Assembly (NCBI GenBank): GCA_013372875.1
Contig: JABXIW010000476.1
Location: forward strand, 1 to 38,229
Direction of reading: 5' to 3'
Source of the DNA: Gammaproteobacteria bacterium
GTDB lineage: Bacteria > Pseudomonadota > Gammaproteobacteria > Enterobacterales > Kangiellaceae
Length of the DNA: 38,229 bases
Position 1 is the first letter of the stretch, and every line of letters begins with the position of its first letter. Positions 9,139 to 17,443 of the stretch are shown piece by piece. The notes under the pieces are model-generated. The model did no database searches and was not told where the DNA came from. It saw only the letters and a list, made by a program, of their open reading frames with translations. Made by a program: the position numbers and the translations under genes.

Positions 9139-9678
9139 TTATTTATTATATAAAGGAGCATCTGGCAAAAACACTTCAGACACTAATAACTCCATATCCG
9201 ATTGTTCTGAATTTTGCCATAAAGATCGTCTTGCCCAAAGTTTTTCTGTTTCTTCTTTAATATAAGGTTGTGCTGAAAGGAATAAAGCGTGATCGGAAGC
9301 TAGCTGTTTTACTTTCAAAAACTGTCGGCTTAATTGTTTCTCGGAAAACAGAATACTACCTAGCGGTTTTTCACCTAACGACTCAATTAAAAAGGCACTG
9401 CTTGCTGGCACTAAAGTTTTAGCATAGATCCACGGCTCTTCTGGTCCGTACAAAAGCACTTCCCTTGACCATAGCTGAGTATTTTCGGCAACCCCAAGCA
9501 TTTGAGCATCTTCGACACTGGCAACACAATGATTTTCCTTTAACACTTCTAAGCGAACTTTAGCATTTATGCTCCGCTCTAGTTTTTCGGTTAAAGAGCC
9601 AAATTCCAATAACCATTCCGCAATATGAAATGGTAACTCCTTAACAACTTCATCGCTCGTATCTTGCCACTGCTTCAC
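9139..9678 (-). CDS. ubiC: Chorismate lyase
   Basis: Splits chorismate into 4-hydroxybenzoate and pyruvate, the committed step of ubiquinone synthesis. The 179-residue protein matches UbiC (about 165 in E. coli) along its length: SREVLLYGPEEPWIYAKTLVP with the conserved substrate-binding Arg, LGEKPLGSILF, LWARRSLW, and the C-terminal LLVSEVFLPDAPLY carrying the conserved Glu. It is directly upstream of ubiA and is divergent from the DUF2007 gene at 9779 across 100 bases, where both promoters must lie. Confidence 0.92.
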   Translation of the reverse strand: MKQWQDTSDEVVKELPFHIAEWLLEFGSLTEKLERSINAKVRLEVLKENHCVASVEDAQMLGVAENTQLWSREVLLYGPEEPWIYAKTLVPASSAFLIESLGEKPLGSILFSEKQLSRQFLKVKQLASDHALFLSAQPYIKEETEKLWARRSLWQNSEQSDMELLVSEVFLPDAPLYNK

Positions 9679-9778
9679 ATTTTTACCTGTTATTCTTCAC
9701 TTTTTCCCAATTTTTTAGAAACCGATTGCTTTTCTTTTGGCTTAGTGGCTCAATAGTAAGAAACCATTAGGAATATTT

Positions 9779-10018
9779 ATGAGCCTTGCTACCGTTGCAA
9801 CTTTTCCAAATACTATGTTGGCGCATATCGCTAAAGGACTGCTCGAGTCTCATGGTATAGCCGCAACCGTGATGCACGAACATTTTCACTCTACCTATTC
9901 TTTTGCCGTTGGTGAAGTGCCGCTTATGGTCGATTCTGAATTGGTTGAGCAAGCTCAAGAAATTCTGAATCAAGATTTTAGTCATGATTTAGACGATGCT
10001 GACGATTCCACTTCTTGA
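9779..10018 (+). CDS. DUF2007-family small protein
   Basis: A 79-residue protein fitting the DUF2007 (putative signal-transducing protein) family: a single ferredoxin-like unit with the start VATFPNTMLAHIAKGLLESHGI, a central short variable stretch, VGEVPLMVDSELVEQAQEIL, and an acidic tail. Its function is not known; the fold resembles regulatory alpha-beta units. The ATG at 9779 follows AGGAA by a suitable distance. The last 37 bases overlap the 3' end of convergent glpE, so antisense interference between the two transcripts is possible. Confidence 0.75.
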   Translation: MSLATVATFPNTMLAHIAKGLLESHGIAATVMHEHFHSTYSFAVGEVPLMVDSELVEQAQEILNQDFSHDLDDADDSTS

Positions 10019-10305
10019 GACAGCTTCCAAAGTTCAAAACCGCCATCCATACTATAAACGTCGCTAAAACCCTGCGCTGCAAAATACTGTGCTGCTGGTT
10101 GACTGCTATGGCCATGATAACAAACCACCACTAGCGGCAACGCCTTATTGGCAACTTCAATATAATCCGCCACATTCTGATTATTTATATTCTGTGCTTT
10201 CGGCATTCGCCCCATAGCAAAAGACTGAGGATCACGAATATCTACAATATTTGCATCCTGTTTTAGCAGCTCCAAAGTGTCTGCAATACTAATTCGTTTA
10301 AACAT
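9982..10305 (-). CDS. glpE: Single-domain rhodanese, thiosulfate sulfurtransferase GlpE
   Basis: A 107-residue cytosolic sulfurtransferase moving sulfane sulfur from thiosulfate to cyanide or thiol acceptors. Seen: NIVDIRDPQSFAMGRMP and the catalytic loop VVCYHGHSSQPAA, whose Cys-Tyr-His-Gly-x-Ser-Ser pattern is that of GlpE. I take the ATG at 10305, which shares one base with the stop of the rhomboid gene (TAATG). A longer frame reaching 10422 is only readthrough of the rhomboid sequence. Order elaA-glpG-glpE suggests translational coupling. As in E. coli it sits beside glpG, though no glp regulator is nearby. Confidence 0.9.
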   Translation of the reverse strand: MFKRISIADTLELLKQDANIVDIRDPQSFAMGRMPKAQNINNQNVADYIEVANKALPLVVVCYHGHSSQPAAQYFAAQGFSDVYSMDGGFELWKLSQEVESSASSKS

Positions 10306-10919
10306 TAAAATCGTTTGGTTTTTGAAGTGATAAAGCCAAGCAGTGCACCAATGATTAAGCCAGATAAGTGGGCAATATTCGCCACATTGCCAATGACGCC
10401 AACAAAACCTAATACCAGCCATATCAACATAAAATTCATAATGGCATCATTCAGTCTTAATGGGAAAAAGGGATCAAAACGGCGACGCACAAAAATAAAA
10501 CCCAGCAAGCCGTAAACTACGCCAGACATGCCGCCAAAGTAATCACCGGTCGCACTAAAATATCTGCCTGTCATATCATAATAATAGTATTGAGATAAAT
10601 TTGATCCAACACCGATAATTACTACTAATACTAACAAATAATTCCAGCCTTTAGTCTTTTCAATTGAGCCACCGAGATCCCATAGCCACATCATATTAAA
10701 CAGTATATGAATAGGCAGACCTACAATAATGAAATGCAAAAATATTGGTGAAATTAGCCGCCACAATTGACCTTGTAAAATTAGATTCCAATCAAAGGCA
10801 ACCCAGTAAGTGTATTCATTGCGCCCCCACCAAGTTAGCAAACTAACGATTATGCTAATAGCAACAAGGGCTATGGTTAACTTACCTGCTCGATTTAAAA
10901 AATGCTGCCAATTAATCAC
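10305..10919 (-). CDS. glpG: Rhomboid-family intramembrane serine protease (GlpG-like)
   Basis: A 204-residue inner-membrane protease that cleaves substrate transmembrane segments. Six helices are visible, with the catalytic Ser in FGGMSGVVYGLLG (Ser about 132) and the catalytic His in NIAHLSGLIIGALLG (about 184), and HILFNMMWLWDLG forming the oxyanion region. It is shorter than E. coli GlpG (276) because the N-terminal cytosolic domain is missing. The start is GTG at 10919, sharing one base with the stop of the upstream gene (TAGTG), and its stop shares one base with the glpE ATG. Substrates unknown. Confidence 0.88.
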   Translation of the reverse strand: MINWQHFLNRAGKLTIALVAISIIVSLLTWWGRNEYTYWVAFDWNLILQGQLWRLISPIFLHFIIVGLPIHILFNMMWLWDLGGSIEKTKGWNYLLVLVVIIGVGSNLSQYYYYDMTGRYFSATGDYFGGMSGVVYGLLGFIFVRRRFDPFFPLRLNDAIMNFMLIWLVLGFVGVIGNVANIAHLSGLIIGALLGFITSKTKRF

Positions 10920-11359
10920 TAACTAAACTCTCTCACCATTTTGATATGTTCTATACCATCTTCCAAATAAATAACTGAAGCCACATCAAAACCAAGTTCA
11001 TGATAAAAATCTCGAAGGTAGGCTTGTGCTGAGATACTAATCTTTTTCTGAAAATTTTCATCACAATATTTAATCGCTTCCAGCATCATTTTCTTACCAA
11101 AGCCGCTACCTCGGACCGACTCACAACAACAAACCCGTCCAATCGAGGCCGCTCCTTGATATTTTGCTGAAGACTCAAACACCCTCAGATAACCGATCAA
11201 TTTTGAGTCTTGATAAGCTAATAAGTGATACGCCTCTTGATCCAAGTCGTCACAGTCTTGATAGGGACAGTCTTGCTCCACCGAAAAAACCGCCAAACGA
11301 AGTTGAAGTAAGTCATATAACTCCTGTTTCGATAACTCCTGCCAACTTCGCCAAAACAT
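10919..11359 (-). CDS. ElaA-type GNAT acetyltransferase
   Basis: A 146-residue GNAT-fold N-acetyltransferase of the ElaA group. The N-terminal LYDLLQLRLAVFSVEQDCPY followed by Asp-rich residues is the family hallmark, and the acetyl-CoA site is seen as IGRVCC...RGSGFGKKMMLEAI (Q/R-x-x-G-x-G/A pattern). The C-terminal strand carries FYHELGFDVASVIY. The substrate of ElaA proteins is not established. It is the first gene of a tightly packed set with glpG and glpE (single-base overlaps). Only 30 bases separate it from the tdh stop, so partial readthrough from kbl-tdh is possible. Confidence 0.85.
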   Translation of the reverse strand: MFWRSWQELSKQELYDLLQLRLAVFSVEQDCPYQDCDDLDQEAYHLLAYQDSKLIGYLRVFESSAKYQGAASIGRVCCCESVRGSGFGKKMMLEAIKYCDENFQKKISISAQAYLRDFYHELGFDVASVIYLEDGIEHIKMVREFS

Positions 11360-11389
11360 AAATCCTTTTACCTCTTTATCAATTCCAAG

Positions 11390-12415
11390 CTAATCCCAAC
11401 TTAACACCACTTTGCCTGATTGACCGCTGGCCATAGTTTCGAAACCTTGCTCAAACTCATTGACCTCAAAACGGTGGGTAATAATCGGCGAAATGTCTAA
11501 ACCCGATTGCAACATGGCAATCATTTTATACCAGGTTTCATACATTTCACGGCCGTAAATACCTTTCAAAATCAATCCTTTAAAGATAATTTGATTCCAA
11601 TCAATCGCCATATCACTGGATGGAATTCCCAGCATAGCAATTTTGCCACCATGATTCATGGTTTTCAGCATCGCCTGGAAAGCCACTGGCACGCCTGACA
11701 TCTCAAGCCCCACATCAAAACCTTCTGTCATGCCAATTTCTTCCATCACATCTTCTAGCTTTTCGTTCATGACATTAACAGTTCGAGTCGCGCCCATTTT
11801 GGCTGCTAACTCTAAGCGATAGTCATTAATATCAGTAATCACCACATGGCGCGCACCCACATGTTTGGCAATCGCCGCCGCCATAATACCGATAGGGCCT
11901 GCGCCTGTGATCAGCACATCTTCGCCTACTAAATCGAATGACAAAGCAGTGTGGGCAGCGTTACCAAAAGGATCGAGAATTGAAGCTAATTCGTCAGAAA
12001 TATCATCAGGGATTTTATAAGCATTCTCAGCAGGAATTACTAAATACTCACCAAAGGCACCAGGACGATCAACACCAACGCCTGTTGTGTTGCGGCACAA
12101 ATGGCGACGACCTGCACGACAATTACGGCAGAAACCGCAAGTAATATGGCCTTCACCTGAGACTCGATCACCTACTTTAAAGCTGGTCACTTCTTGGCCG
12201 ACTTGTTCGATGATACCTACATATTCGTGCCCCACCGTCATCGGCACCGGAATGGTATTTTGCGCCCATTCGTCCCAATGATAAATGTGCATATCGGTGC
12301 CGCAAATGGCGGTTTTCTTAATCTTGATCAGCACATCATTATGACCTAATGCTGGTCTTGGCTGATCCACCATCCAGATGCCTTTTTCCGCTTTAGCTTT
12401 GCTTAAAGTTTTCAT
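11390..12415 (-). CDS. tdh: L-threonine 3-dehydrogenase
   Basis: NAD-dependent zinc enzyme oxidising threonine to 2-amino-3-ketobutyrate. At 341 residues it has the length of E. coli Tdh. Seen: catalytic-zinc Cys 38 in [27 protein letters not shown], the structural zinc cluster [15 protein letters not shown], the Rossmann turn [14 protein letters not shown] and [12 protein letters not shown]. An AAGGA Shine-Dalgarno precedes the ATG at 12415. It follows kbl by 11 bases; the two together convert threonine to glycine and acetyl-CoA, and the unstable intermediate is passed directly to Kbl. Confidence 0.96.
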   Translation of the reverse strand: MKTLSKAKAEKGIWMVDQPRPALGHNDVLIKIKKTAICGTDMHIYHWDEWAQNTIPVPMTVGHEYVGIIEQVGQEVTSFKVGDRVSGEGHITCGFCRNCRAGRRHLCRNTTGVGVDRPGAFGEYLVIPAENAYKIPDDISDELASILDPFGNAAHTALSFDLVGEDVLITGAGPIGIMAAAIAKHVGARHVVITDINDYRLELAAKMGATRTVNVMNEKLEDVMEEIGMTEGFDVGLEMSGVPVAFQAMLKTMNHGGKIAMLGIPSSDMAIDWNQIIFKGLILKGIYGREMYETWYKMIAMLQSGLDISPIITHRFEVNEFEQGFETMASGQSGKVVLSWD

Positions 12416-12426
12416 GATTCGATCCT

Positions 12427-13623
12427 TTAAGAGATAACACCTAATTCGCGACCGACTTTAGCAAACGCTGCCACCGCACGGTCAATATGTTCAATATCAT
12501 GCGCCGCAGACATTTGAGTTCGAATTCGCGCCTGACCTTGTGGCACCACTGGGAATGAAAAGCCCACCACATAAATGCCTTCTTCTAGCATTTTATCTGC
12601 AAATTTAGAGGCTAATGCCGCATCGCCCAACATCACAGGAATGATCGGATGCTCGCCCGGAACCAAATCAAAACCTAGTGCGGACATTTTTTCGCGGAAA
12701 TACTCGCTGTTTTTGCGCAGCTTAATACGCAAATCATCACTCGCTTCAAGCATATCTAAAACGCGTAAACTGGCTGAAGCGATCACTGGCGCCAAAGTAT
12801 TAGAGAATAAATAAGGACGCGAGCGCTGGCGTAACCACTCAACAATTTCTTTGCTGGCCGAAGTATAACCGCCAGATGCACCACCTAAAGCCTTACCCAA
12901 AGTACCCGTGATAATATCCACTCGCCCCATCACGTCGCAGAACTCGTGCGAGCCTTTACCTTTTTCGCCGATAAAACCAACGGCGTGTGAATCGTCCACC
13001 ATCACTAACGCATTGTATTTATCCGCTAAATCACAAACCGCCTTTAAGTTTGCGATAATGCCGTCCATCGAGAATACGCCATCAGTCACAATCAATTTAT
13101 AACGCGCGCCATCGGCATCGGCTTGCTGCAACTGCTTTTCCAGTTCCGTCATATCATTATTAGCATAACGGTAACGCATCGCTTTACACAAACGCACCCC
13201 ATCGATAATCGAGGCATGATTCAGCGCATCTGAAATAATGGCATCTTCTTTGCTTAACAAAGTTTCAAACAAGCCCGCATTGGCATCAAAACAGGAAGAA
13301 TAAAGAATCGTATCTTCCATGCCTAAGAAGTTACTGATGCGGCTTTCTAATTCTTTATGCACCGTTTGCGTACCGCAAATAAAGCGCACCGAAGCCATGC
13401 CGTAGCCAAATTCGTCTAACGCTTTTTGACCTGCCTCAATTAATTCAGGGGCATTGGCCAAACCGAGGTAGTTATTAGCGCAAAAGTTCAACACCTCTTG
13501 GCCAGTGGTTACTGAAATATCAGCTGCCTGTTGCGAGTTAATCACACGTTCAGATTTATATAAGCCCGCGGCTTTCACTTCATCGATTTGGGTTTGAATA
13601 TGTTTAGAAAATTCAGAATTCAT
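12427..13623 (-). CDS. kbl: 2-amino-3-ketobutyrate CoA ligase (glycine C-acetyltransferase)
   Basis: PLP enzyme of the alpha-oxoamine synthase family that splits 2-amino-3-ketobutyrate with CoA into glycine and acetyl-CoA. The 398-residue length is exactly typical. Seen: [45 protein letters not shown] and the PLP lysine in [14 protein letters not shown] (Lys 244). First gene of kbl-tdh. The leader from 13624 to 13717 shows a TAGAAT -10 candidate at about 13670-13675 but no convincing -35, and the ATG lacks a clear Shine-Dalgarno. Confidence 0.96.
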   Translation of the reverse strand: MNSEFSKHIQTQIDEVKAAGLYKSERVINSQQAADISVTTGQEVLNFCANNYLGLANAPELIEAGQKALDEFGYGMASVRFICGTQTVHKELESRISNFLGMEDTILYSSCFDANAGLFETLLSKEDAIISDALNHASIIDGVRLCKAMRYRYANNDMTELEKQLQQADADGARYKLIVTDGVFSMDGIIANLKAVCDLADKYNALVMVDDSHAVGFIGEKGKGSHEFCDVMGRVDIITGTLGKALGGASGGYTSASKEIVEWLRQRSRPYLFSNTLAPVIASASLRVLDMLEASDDLRIKLRKNSEYFREKMSALGFDLVPGEHPIIPVMLGDAALASKFADKMLEEGIYVVGFSFPVVPQGQARIRTQMSAAHDIEHIDRAVAAFAKVGRELGVIS

Positions 13624-13717
13624 AATGCAATTGGTCCACTTGGGGATTCGCTTTAAAAAATTGCATCTATTCTAGCATTGATCGGGGATTAAGCGGTATG
13701 ACCTTTGTATAGTAAGC

Positions 13718-14362
13718 TTACGATTCTTTCATCAAATACTGTGATACCAACACCGCCAAAACTGCCCCTGCGATAGTAGCCACAATATATAGCCATAAAT
13801 GCTCAAGGTTGCCTGAAACCACCGCTGGGGCAATAGAGCGCGCTGGATTCATGGAAGCATTGGTCACAGGGCCAGCGAACATGGCTTCAAGGCCCACGGT
13901 AGTACCGATTGCTGCTCCCGCCATCAAGCCTTTTTCTTTAGCGCCGAAAGCCACATGCATAATCACGAACATCAAGATAAAGGTCAGAATGAACTCTATG
14001 ACCAAGGCCTTTTCTGAGGTAACTGAAGGAATGGTTGCACCAAGGGTTAGGTGCTCAGGAAATAGCCAAGCCAAAACTAGTGAAGCACTAAAAGCACCAG
14101 CTAATTGGGCAAGAATATAGGGGGTAACCTCTTTAACGGGAAAGCGCTTTGCCACAGCAAAACCAATGGTTACCGCAGGATTAAGATGGGCACCCGAAAT
14201 ATCGCCAATTGAGTAGATAATAGCAGCAACTATCATGCCCCAAGTCAGCGCCACCCCCACATGAGTGATAGCACCACCAGAAACATCATTGATGATCATG
14301 GCACCAGTACCAGCAAAAATCAGCATAAAGGTGCCAAGATATTCGGCAATATAGTTGCGCAT
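13718..14362 (-). CDS. Aquaporin / MIP-family channel (AqpZ-like)
   Basis: A 214-residue inner-membrane water or small-solute channel with six helices and both half-helix motifs: SGAHLNPAVTIGFA and NASMNPARSIAPAV. The residue before the second NPA-Arg loop and the short length suggest a water-selective AqpZ-like channel rather than GlpF, but selectivity is inferred. The ATG at 14362 (MRNYIAEYLGTF) matches the usual N-terminus; a TTG at 14374 in frame lies inside a hairpin. The ATG directly follows the T-run of a terminator-like hairpin and has no Shine-Dalgarno, which is odd (see separate entry). Confidence 0.9.
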   Translation of the reverse strand: MRNYIAEYLGTFMLIFAGTGAMIINDVSGGAITHVGVALTWGMIVAAIIYSIGDISGAHLNPAVTIGFAVAKRFPVKEVTPYILAQLAGAFSASLVLAWLFPEHLTLGATIPSVTSEKALVIEFILTFILMFVIMHVAFGAKEKGLMAGAAIGTTVGLEAMFAGPVTNASMNPARSIAPAVVSGNLEHLWLYIVATIAGAVLAVLVSQYLMKES

Positions 14363-14387
14363 AAAAAAGGGCAAAATTAATTTGCCC
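14363..14387 (-). terminator. Rho-independent terminator abutting the aquaporin start
   Basis: On the minus strand, GGGCAAA and TTTGCCC pair across the loop TTAAT and are followed by six T (14368-14363). It lies 26 bases after the stop of the secreted-protein gene at 14413, so it would end that transcript. The aquaporin ATG is the very next base after the T-run. Confidence 0.75.
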
Positions 14388-14412
14388 TTAGTATATAGTT
14401 AATAAACGGATA

Positions 14413-15327
14413 TTAACAACCGGTACATCCACCATTAACGGTTAGAGGTCCATTGATTACAACTTCGCCAGATGGCTTAATAGTCAACGCAGATGTCGGA
14501 TTACCTTTCATACGAATGTTCAAGTTACCCGCATCGTTAACTGCAAAATGCCAAGTATTAGCACCTGTTTTTAACGAAAATTTTTGTGTTTGCGAACCTG
14601 AAATCGTTATTTCATTTTGAAACGTAGATTTACCCGTAGCTTTGAATTTATTAGCAAAAACCTCACCAACCATTCTTGAATCACCATCGACATAAACCCC
14701 TTTCGTTGCATTAGCATTTCCCTCTACGACCATTTTATAATCTGGTTGGGTAGTGGGTATTGTACCAATACCAACTCGACCATCAGCCTCTAAATAAAAT
14801 GAGTCAGCAGGTGCTTCCGAACGAAGCATAAAAGGTGATACTTCCCCTGAGCCGCTATCATATCTGATATCGAAGAATCCGGAGTTTGGATTGCCATTTA
14901 AAAACCATGAAACCCCAGCAGTATCTTCCATCCTAATCCTTGGCGCTGAATTCACAATATCGATATCTGCAAGTGGTGTTGCTGTGCCAATCCCAATTTT
15001 ATTACTGCCCAGCAAAACATCGCTACCAAAGCCATAGTCCATTGTAATGGTGCCATTCGCTAAAATTTGGAATGCGCTTGTTAGAGCTCCTGTTTCAATT
15101 CTAAAGGGCTGAGTTGTAGAGCCTCCGTTAGGACTGTTTTGTATATTAAAACTATCCGATCCAGTGTTCCACATATACCAACGTTGACTATTAGTAGTGT
15201 CATGCAATTGATACCAAGGCTGACTCGATTCAGCAATAAAAGTTGTATCCACAGTTTGAGCATTAACTCCTAAAGGCAATGAAGCTAAAAGCCCAACGAT
15301 ACCCATTTTCATAAGATTATTTTTCAT
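14413..15327 (-). CDS. Secreted protein with GIGT repeats, function unknown
   Basis: I do not recognise this 304-residue protein. A signal peptide is clear (basic MKNNLMKMG, hydrophobic stretch, cleavage after VNAQ or so). The mature part has about two repeats of roughly 85 residues, each with a W-x-x-N strand, F-x-I, PF-x-x-E/S, F-x-x-x-x-(N/D)G and KIGIGT/RVGIGT before P. Similar beta-rich GIGT repeats occur in phage tail-fibre and adhesin-like proteins. The C-terminal third has FKATGKSTFQNEI and LTVNGG and ends in Cys-Thr-Gly-Cys. An AAGGAGGG ribosome site precedes the ATG at 15327. It overlaps the preceding secreted-protein gene by 11 bases, so the two are probably made together. Confidence 0.7.
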   Translation of the reverse strand: MKNNLMKMGIVGLLASLPLGVNAQTVDTTFIAESSQPWYQLHDTTNSQRWYMWNTGSDSFNIQNSPNGGSTTQPFRIETGALTSAFQILANGTITMDYGFGSDVLLGSNKIGIGTATPLADIDIVNSAPRIRMEDTAGVSWFLNGNPNSGFFDIRYDSGSGEVSPFMLRSEAPADSFYLEADGRVGIGTIPTTQPDYKMVVEGNANATKGVYVDGDSRMVGEVFANKFKATGKSTFQNEITISGSQTQKFSLKTGANTWHFAVNDAGNLNIRMKGNPTSALTIKPSGEVVINGPLTVNGGCTGC

Positions 15328-15778
15328 CTTGAATCCCTCCTTGAATTGGCAAACTAGGCAAACTTTCCACCTCAAAATTTATATCCTTAAAACTGCCATT
15401 TTTAATAACAAATTGACCTGCTTGAACCTTGTTCTGTGCGCCGCCCATCTTGTTATTAGAATCTAGGTCTAAGCCATCAGAGCCAACCATGTTTTTTAGT
15501 TGTCTAACTTCATAACGATAGTTGCCATCGGGCAAAGTAAAACCATCAGCATCGAATTTGTTAATAAATACAGAAGATTCGCCATTAAACACCTTGCGAT
15601 AAGCAACGTTGTTACTGCCTTTGACTGTTAAAGAAAATTTAGAAAACTCTATTAATTCTAGCTGAATGCCATCACTATTTAGTGTTTCCTTTGCTAAATT
15701 GGCATTTTCAGCATCTGCTAAAGCTCCTAGAGATAAACAGGATGCAATGGCCATCCCGAGAAAGTATTTCTTGTGCAT
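15317..15778 (-). CDS. Small secreted protein paired with the GIGT-repeat protein
   Basis: A 153-residue protein that I cannot assign to a family. It has a signal peptide (MHKKYFLGMAIASCLSLGALA) and a mature part rich in beta strands, including FSKFSLTVKGSNNVAYRK, SSVFINKF and LPDGNYRYEVRQL, suggestive of an Ig-like or carbohydrate/adhesin-type sandwich. No cysteine remains after the signal peptide. GAGGG precedes the ATG at 15778. The gene overlaps the GIGT-repeat protein by 11 bases. Upstream, TGGTATAAC on the minus strand at about 15840-15848 is an extended -10 candidate. A secreted or surface two-protein unit is inferred. Confidence 0.65.
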   Translation of the reverse strand: MHKKYFLGMAIASCLSLGALADAENANLAKETLNSDGIQLELIEFSKFSLTVKGSNNVAYRKVFNGESSVFINKFDADGFTLPDGNYRYEVRQLKNMVGSDGLDLDSNNKMGGAQNKVQAGQFVIKNGSFKDINFEVESLPSLPIQGGIQDEK

Positions 15779-15925
15779 AACTAATCCCTCATTTAATTAA
15801 TGATCCATAAAAAGACATCTTTGTCTTGACCCGAAAAGTTATACCATAGATCGAATTAAAAAAAATAGACTCGTTTAAAAGTGTAAAATTTTCATTACAT
15901 ATATGACAAATATTGTCATTCATAG

Positions 15926-17440
15926 TTACCATTCAAACTCACTATTTTTGATATTGGTTGATACTTGTTGGTATAACTTTTCAGCTGTTTCATAATTGAT
16001 GTAGGGAATTTCTACATGGTGCGCGCCAACAGTTGCACCTGCAGTGTCGAGCTCCAGCTTAGCCATTTTGTGGCGTCTATCGAACAGGCTTTCCTTAATT
16101 CGAACCGTTTGCACTTTTGGCAACCTAACATAAGTTTCTTTACGGAAAACCACGCCACTTTTAAATGCAGCCATCTTGTTGGTAATAAAGTAACCTGTAT
16201 TTTTAATATAGGCTTTGGCATAGAAAAATGACCAAACCATCGCTAGCACTAAACAAGCCGCATAGGTCCAAACCGAGTGTGTCAACAACGTCAATAAAAC
16301 CAGTGTCCAGATCAATGATGATGCTTTAAATACCCGTTTCCAAGCACGCGCCTCAACAGGCTGCCACTGCAAATTACTCCACTCTTGATCCGATTGAATT
16401 TGCTGCAAAAATTCGGCTTTCTCTGCTACGGGCATCACAGGAGCAACTTGCTTCATGGTCACACCTTGTTGTTCGGAATTAACACCGCCAGCAGTTTCAA
16501 TAGTGACGCCAACCCGATCAAACATCTGATGTAACCACGAATTATGTACCGTAATGGTCTGAATACGTTTGGTGGGAATGGTTGCTTGCAGACGAGTTAA
16601 CAATCCCATACTGGCGGCGAGTTTACCGTTGTTCTTGATCAGATCAAAACCATGAAACTTAAACCATGCCATACCAATGGAAAGGATCCACAAAATAATC
16701 AAGGCCATTAAAATAAAGGCTAAACTATATAACACCGTACCCATCACACTGGCTTCGGGCACTAGGCTTTGTACCCCATCACTAACGTAATTCACGCCAG
16801 TGCGGATCGCAGCTCTAACGTTTCTAGGATTATCATCGTCCATAAACTGACTGATAAAACCAAAAAACACAGCCACGGCGATAAGACCCTTATTGGAAAT
16901 TAATCCATAGCGAATGATTTCTGCAAAGTTTAATTTTAAGATCGAATCTTGTTTTATCGTTTCTGAAGCGTCGGATGTCATTGTAGTATTGCCAGCATCA
17001 TACTGCTGCAAAATATGCTGTAACTCTTTAACCGCATCTTGGCTAATAACATTGATAATCGCCTCTGGTTTGCCACCCGATGCAGATTCCAGCTGCACTT
17101 TGACCACTCCAAATATTCGGTGCAATGGCCCTTGTACTAAATTCAAGTTTTGAATTTTATCGTATTTTACCTGGCGCAAATTCCTAAAAATAATCCCTTC
17201 CTTTACACGGATCTGATCATCCTCTAACCAGTAACGATAAAACCGATATTGAATAATCGAAATAATACTGACCAATGCTGCACCGCCTAGCGCATAAAAT
17301 TCCCATGAACTGGAGCGAGTACCTAACAAAGCAATCAATGCAGGGAAAATTAATTTTTTGATATTCTCCCAAAGAATAAAAAAGGGCGAGATATTATGCA
17401 GCTTACGCTCGATATCAGGACTTTCTAATGATTCTTCCAT
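15926..17440 (-). CDS. Bacterial PH-domain membrane protein, YdbT-like
   Basis: A 504-residue membrane protein with repeated bPH2 (DUF304) domains. The first follows two helices near residues 30-65 and contains YRYWLEDDQIRVKEGIIFRNLRQVKYDKIQNL and the classic LHRIFGVVKVQLESASG. The second follows helices near 190-265 (GLLTRLQATIPTKRIQTITVHNSWLHQMF) and the third is near the C-terminus (NKMAAFKSGVVFRKETYVRLPKVQTVRI). Size and layout match B. subtilis YdbT (about 490 residues). YdbS/YdbT have been linked to resistance against bacteriocins; the molecular role is unsettled. It starts 3 bases after the YdbS-like gene. Confidence 0.85.
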   Translation of the reverse strand: MEESLESPDIERKLHNISPFFILWENIKKLIFPALIALLGTRSSSWEFYALGGAALVSIISIIQYRFYRYWLEDDQIRVKEGIIFRNLRQVKYDKIQNLNLVQGPLHRIFGVVKVQLESASGGKPEAIINVISQDAVKELQHILQQYDAGNTTMTSDASETIKQDSILKLNFAEIIRYGLISNKGLIAVAVFFGFISQFMDDDNPRNVRAAIRTGVNYVSDGVQSLVPEASVMGTVLYSLAFILMALIILWILSIGMAWFKFHGFDLIKNNGKLAASMGLLTRLQATIPTKRIQTITVHNSWLHQMFDRVGVTIETAGGVNSEQQGVTMKQVAPVMPVAEKAEFLQQIQSDQEWSNLQWQPVEARAWKRVFKASSLIWTLVLLTLLTHSVWTYAACLVLAMVWSFFYAKAYIKNTGYFITNKMAAFKSGVVFRKETYVRLPKVQTVRIKESLFDRRHKMAKLELDTAGATVGAHHVEIPYINYETAEKLYQQVSTNIKNSEFEW

Positions 17441-17443
17441 GAC

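Noticed and set aside
9017..9265. Plus-strand reading frame opposite ubiA/ubiC
   Set aside because: It is antisense to two conserved genes, has no family signature and no ribosome site.
9982..10422. 146-residue version of GlpE
   Set aside because: The additional N-terminal part reads rhomboid-coding DNA in another frame; the ATG at 10305 with TAATG coupling fits GlpE length.
14413..15778. Prophage remnant, because of tail-fibre-like GIGT repeats
   Set aside because: Both proteins have signal peptides, and no phage structural, integrase or lysis gene is near.
15809..15827. Leader hairpin AAGACA-AAGA-TGTCTT with short T-run before the small secreted protein
   Set aside because: The 6-bp AT-rich stem is weak and occurs at a place where chance is likely; not reported as a terminator.
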